A model generated the notes under the pieces. The model saw nothing but the letters and a program-made list of their open reading frames with translations. It was not told the origin of the DNA and searched no databases. Position numbers and translations under genes: made by a program. DNA of 64,000 bases from NCBI GenBank assembly GCA_934274515.1, contig CAKQTC010000008.1, positions 36,031 through 100,030 of the forward strand, written 5' to 3'. Below are positions 63,785 to 64,000 of this stretch, one piece after another. This stretch comes from an uncultured Clostridia bacterium. Lineage in GTDB: Bacteria > Bacillota > Clostridia > Christensenellales > DTU072. Within the stretch, counting starts at the first letter, position 1. Each line of letters opens with the position of its first letter.

Positions 63785-63812
63785 ATTATAGCAAAAATAC
63801 AATTTTTGTCAA
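63785..63812 (-). promoter_or_regulatory. Promoter giving a leaderless transcript
   Basis: On the minus strand TTGACA (63807-63812), 16 bp, TATAAT (63785-63790), then AGTGCT and the ATG at 63778. The expected start point, about 7 nt after the -10 box, is the start codon itself. Confidence 0.8.
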
Positions 63813-63826
63813 TATAATACACAAAT

Positions 63827-64000
63827 GCAACGCAAAGCGTTGCCTCTATGCCGACAGAGAAAGCATTTCTTCTCCGATTTACTTTGCACGATTACAGGAT
63901 GCAACGTCACGTTGCCGACAGAAAAAGCATTTCTTCTCCGATTTACTTTGCACGATTACAGGATGCAACGTCACGTTGCCGACAGAAAAAGCATTTCTTC
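63827..64000. repeat. Second array of the structured tandem repeat, cut by window edge
   Basis: One divergent unit (from 63829), a full 64-bp unit (63903-63966) and a partial one running off the edge. Relative to the 16690 array the unit reads GACAGAAAAAGCATTTCTTCT where the other reads GACGGAAAAAGGCGTTTCTTCC. The shared part CGATTACAGGATGCAACGTC and ACGTTGCCGAC is identical. The first unit has the palindrome GCAACGC-AAA-GCGTTGC instead of GCAACGT-C-ACGTTGC. The array begins just upstream of the leaderless-gene promoter. Confidence 0.9.

Overview
The window reads as a chromosomal segment of an uncultured Gram-positive-type bacterium, most likely a gut-associated member of Clostridia (Bacillota). 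The support is indirect: VanW-family and BspA-like surface lipoproteins, a RelQ-type small alarmone synthetase, near-consensus sigma-A promoters (TTGACA, 16-18 bp, TATAAT), strong AGGAGG-type ribosome binding sites, and two Wzm/Wzt-like subunits without any outer-membrane export gene. There is no rRNA, tRNA, phage, transposase or CRISPR locus that I can see. No species-level assignment is possible from reading alone.

Layout. 1-3.3 kb: a leftward pair, a DUF1508 membrane protein and an HtrA-like lipoprotein cut by the window edge. 3.3-8 kb: a VanW protein, a 51-residue zinc ribbon, an esterase, and a GPH-family sugar symporter with a small membrane partner behind a palindromic operator. 8-15.4 kb: relQ, then a leftward myo-inositol operon (GPH transporter, iolB, iolD, iolE, iolG) with its own promoter and candidate operator. 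15.5-16.9 kb: an MgtC protein, a duplicated 158-bp terminator module and a tandem array of about 65-bp structured repeats. 16.9-23.3 kb: a leftward operon with a DUF6273 lipoprotein, apgM, a short alaS, a frameshifted lipoprotein and a ferredoxin/DUF4445 protein. 23.6-31 kb: membrane protein, HAD phosphatase, cyclophilin, a GlfT2-like galactofuranosyltransferase, a CDF transporter and a third GPH symporter. 31-37 kb: a large Ig/transglutaminase-like lipoprotein whose catalytic Cys is missing, then feoA-feoB and a Cys-rich accessory protein. 37-48 kb: an O-antigen-ligase-like protein, an M20 peptidase, two Ig-like anchored proteins, and a six-gene leftward surface-polysaccharide operon (galU, glf, lipid kinase, sugar phosphotransferase, ABC permease, ABC ATPase). 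48-53 kb: a small lipoprotein, a D-amino-acid transaminase/alanine racemase pair, a TRIC-type channel, an unknown acidic protein and an SDR enzyme. 53-63 kb: one giant BspA-like leucine-rich-repeat lipoprotein of about 3228 residues. 63-64 kb: a small membrane protein with an apparently leaderless transcript, then a second array of the same structured repeat.

How the genes fit together. Much of the window builds or decorates the cell surface: galU, glf, the phosphotransferase and the ABC exporter, with a GlfT2-like transferase and a ligase/polymerase elsewhere, suggest an exported galactofuranose-containing glycan. Several large lipoproteins would sit in the same envelope. The inositol operon and three GPH symporters point to growth on host- or plant-derived sugars and polyols. 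The most novel-looking signal is the repeat family at 16.7 and 63.8 kb, whose two predicted stems show compensatory base changes between the two arrays.
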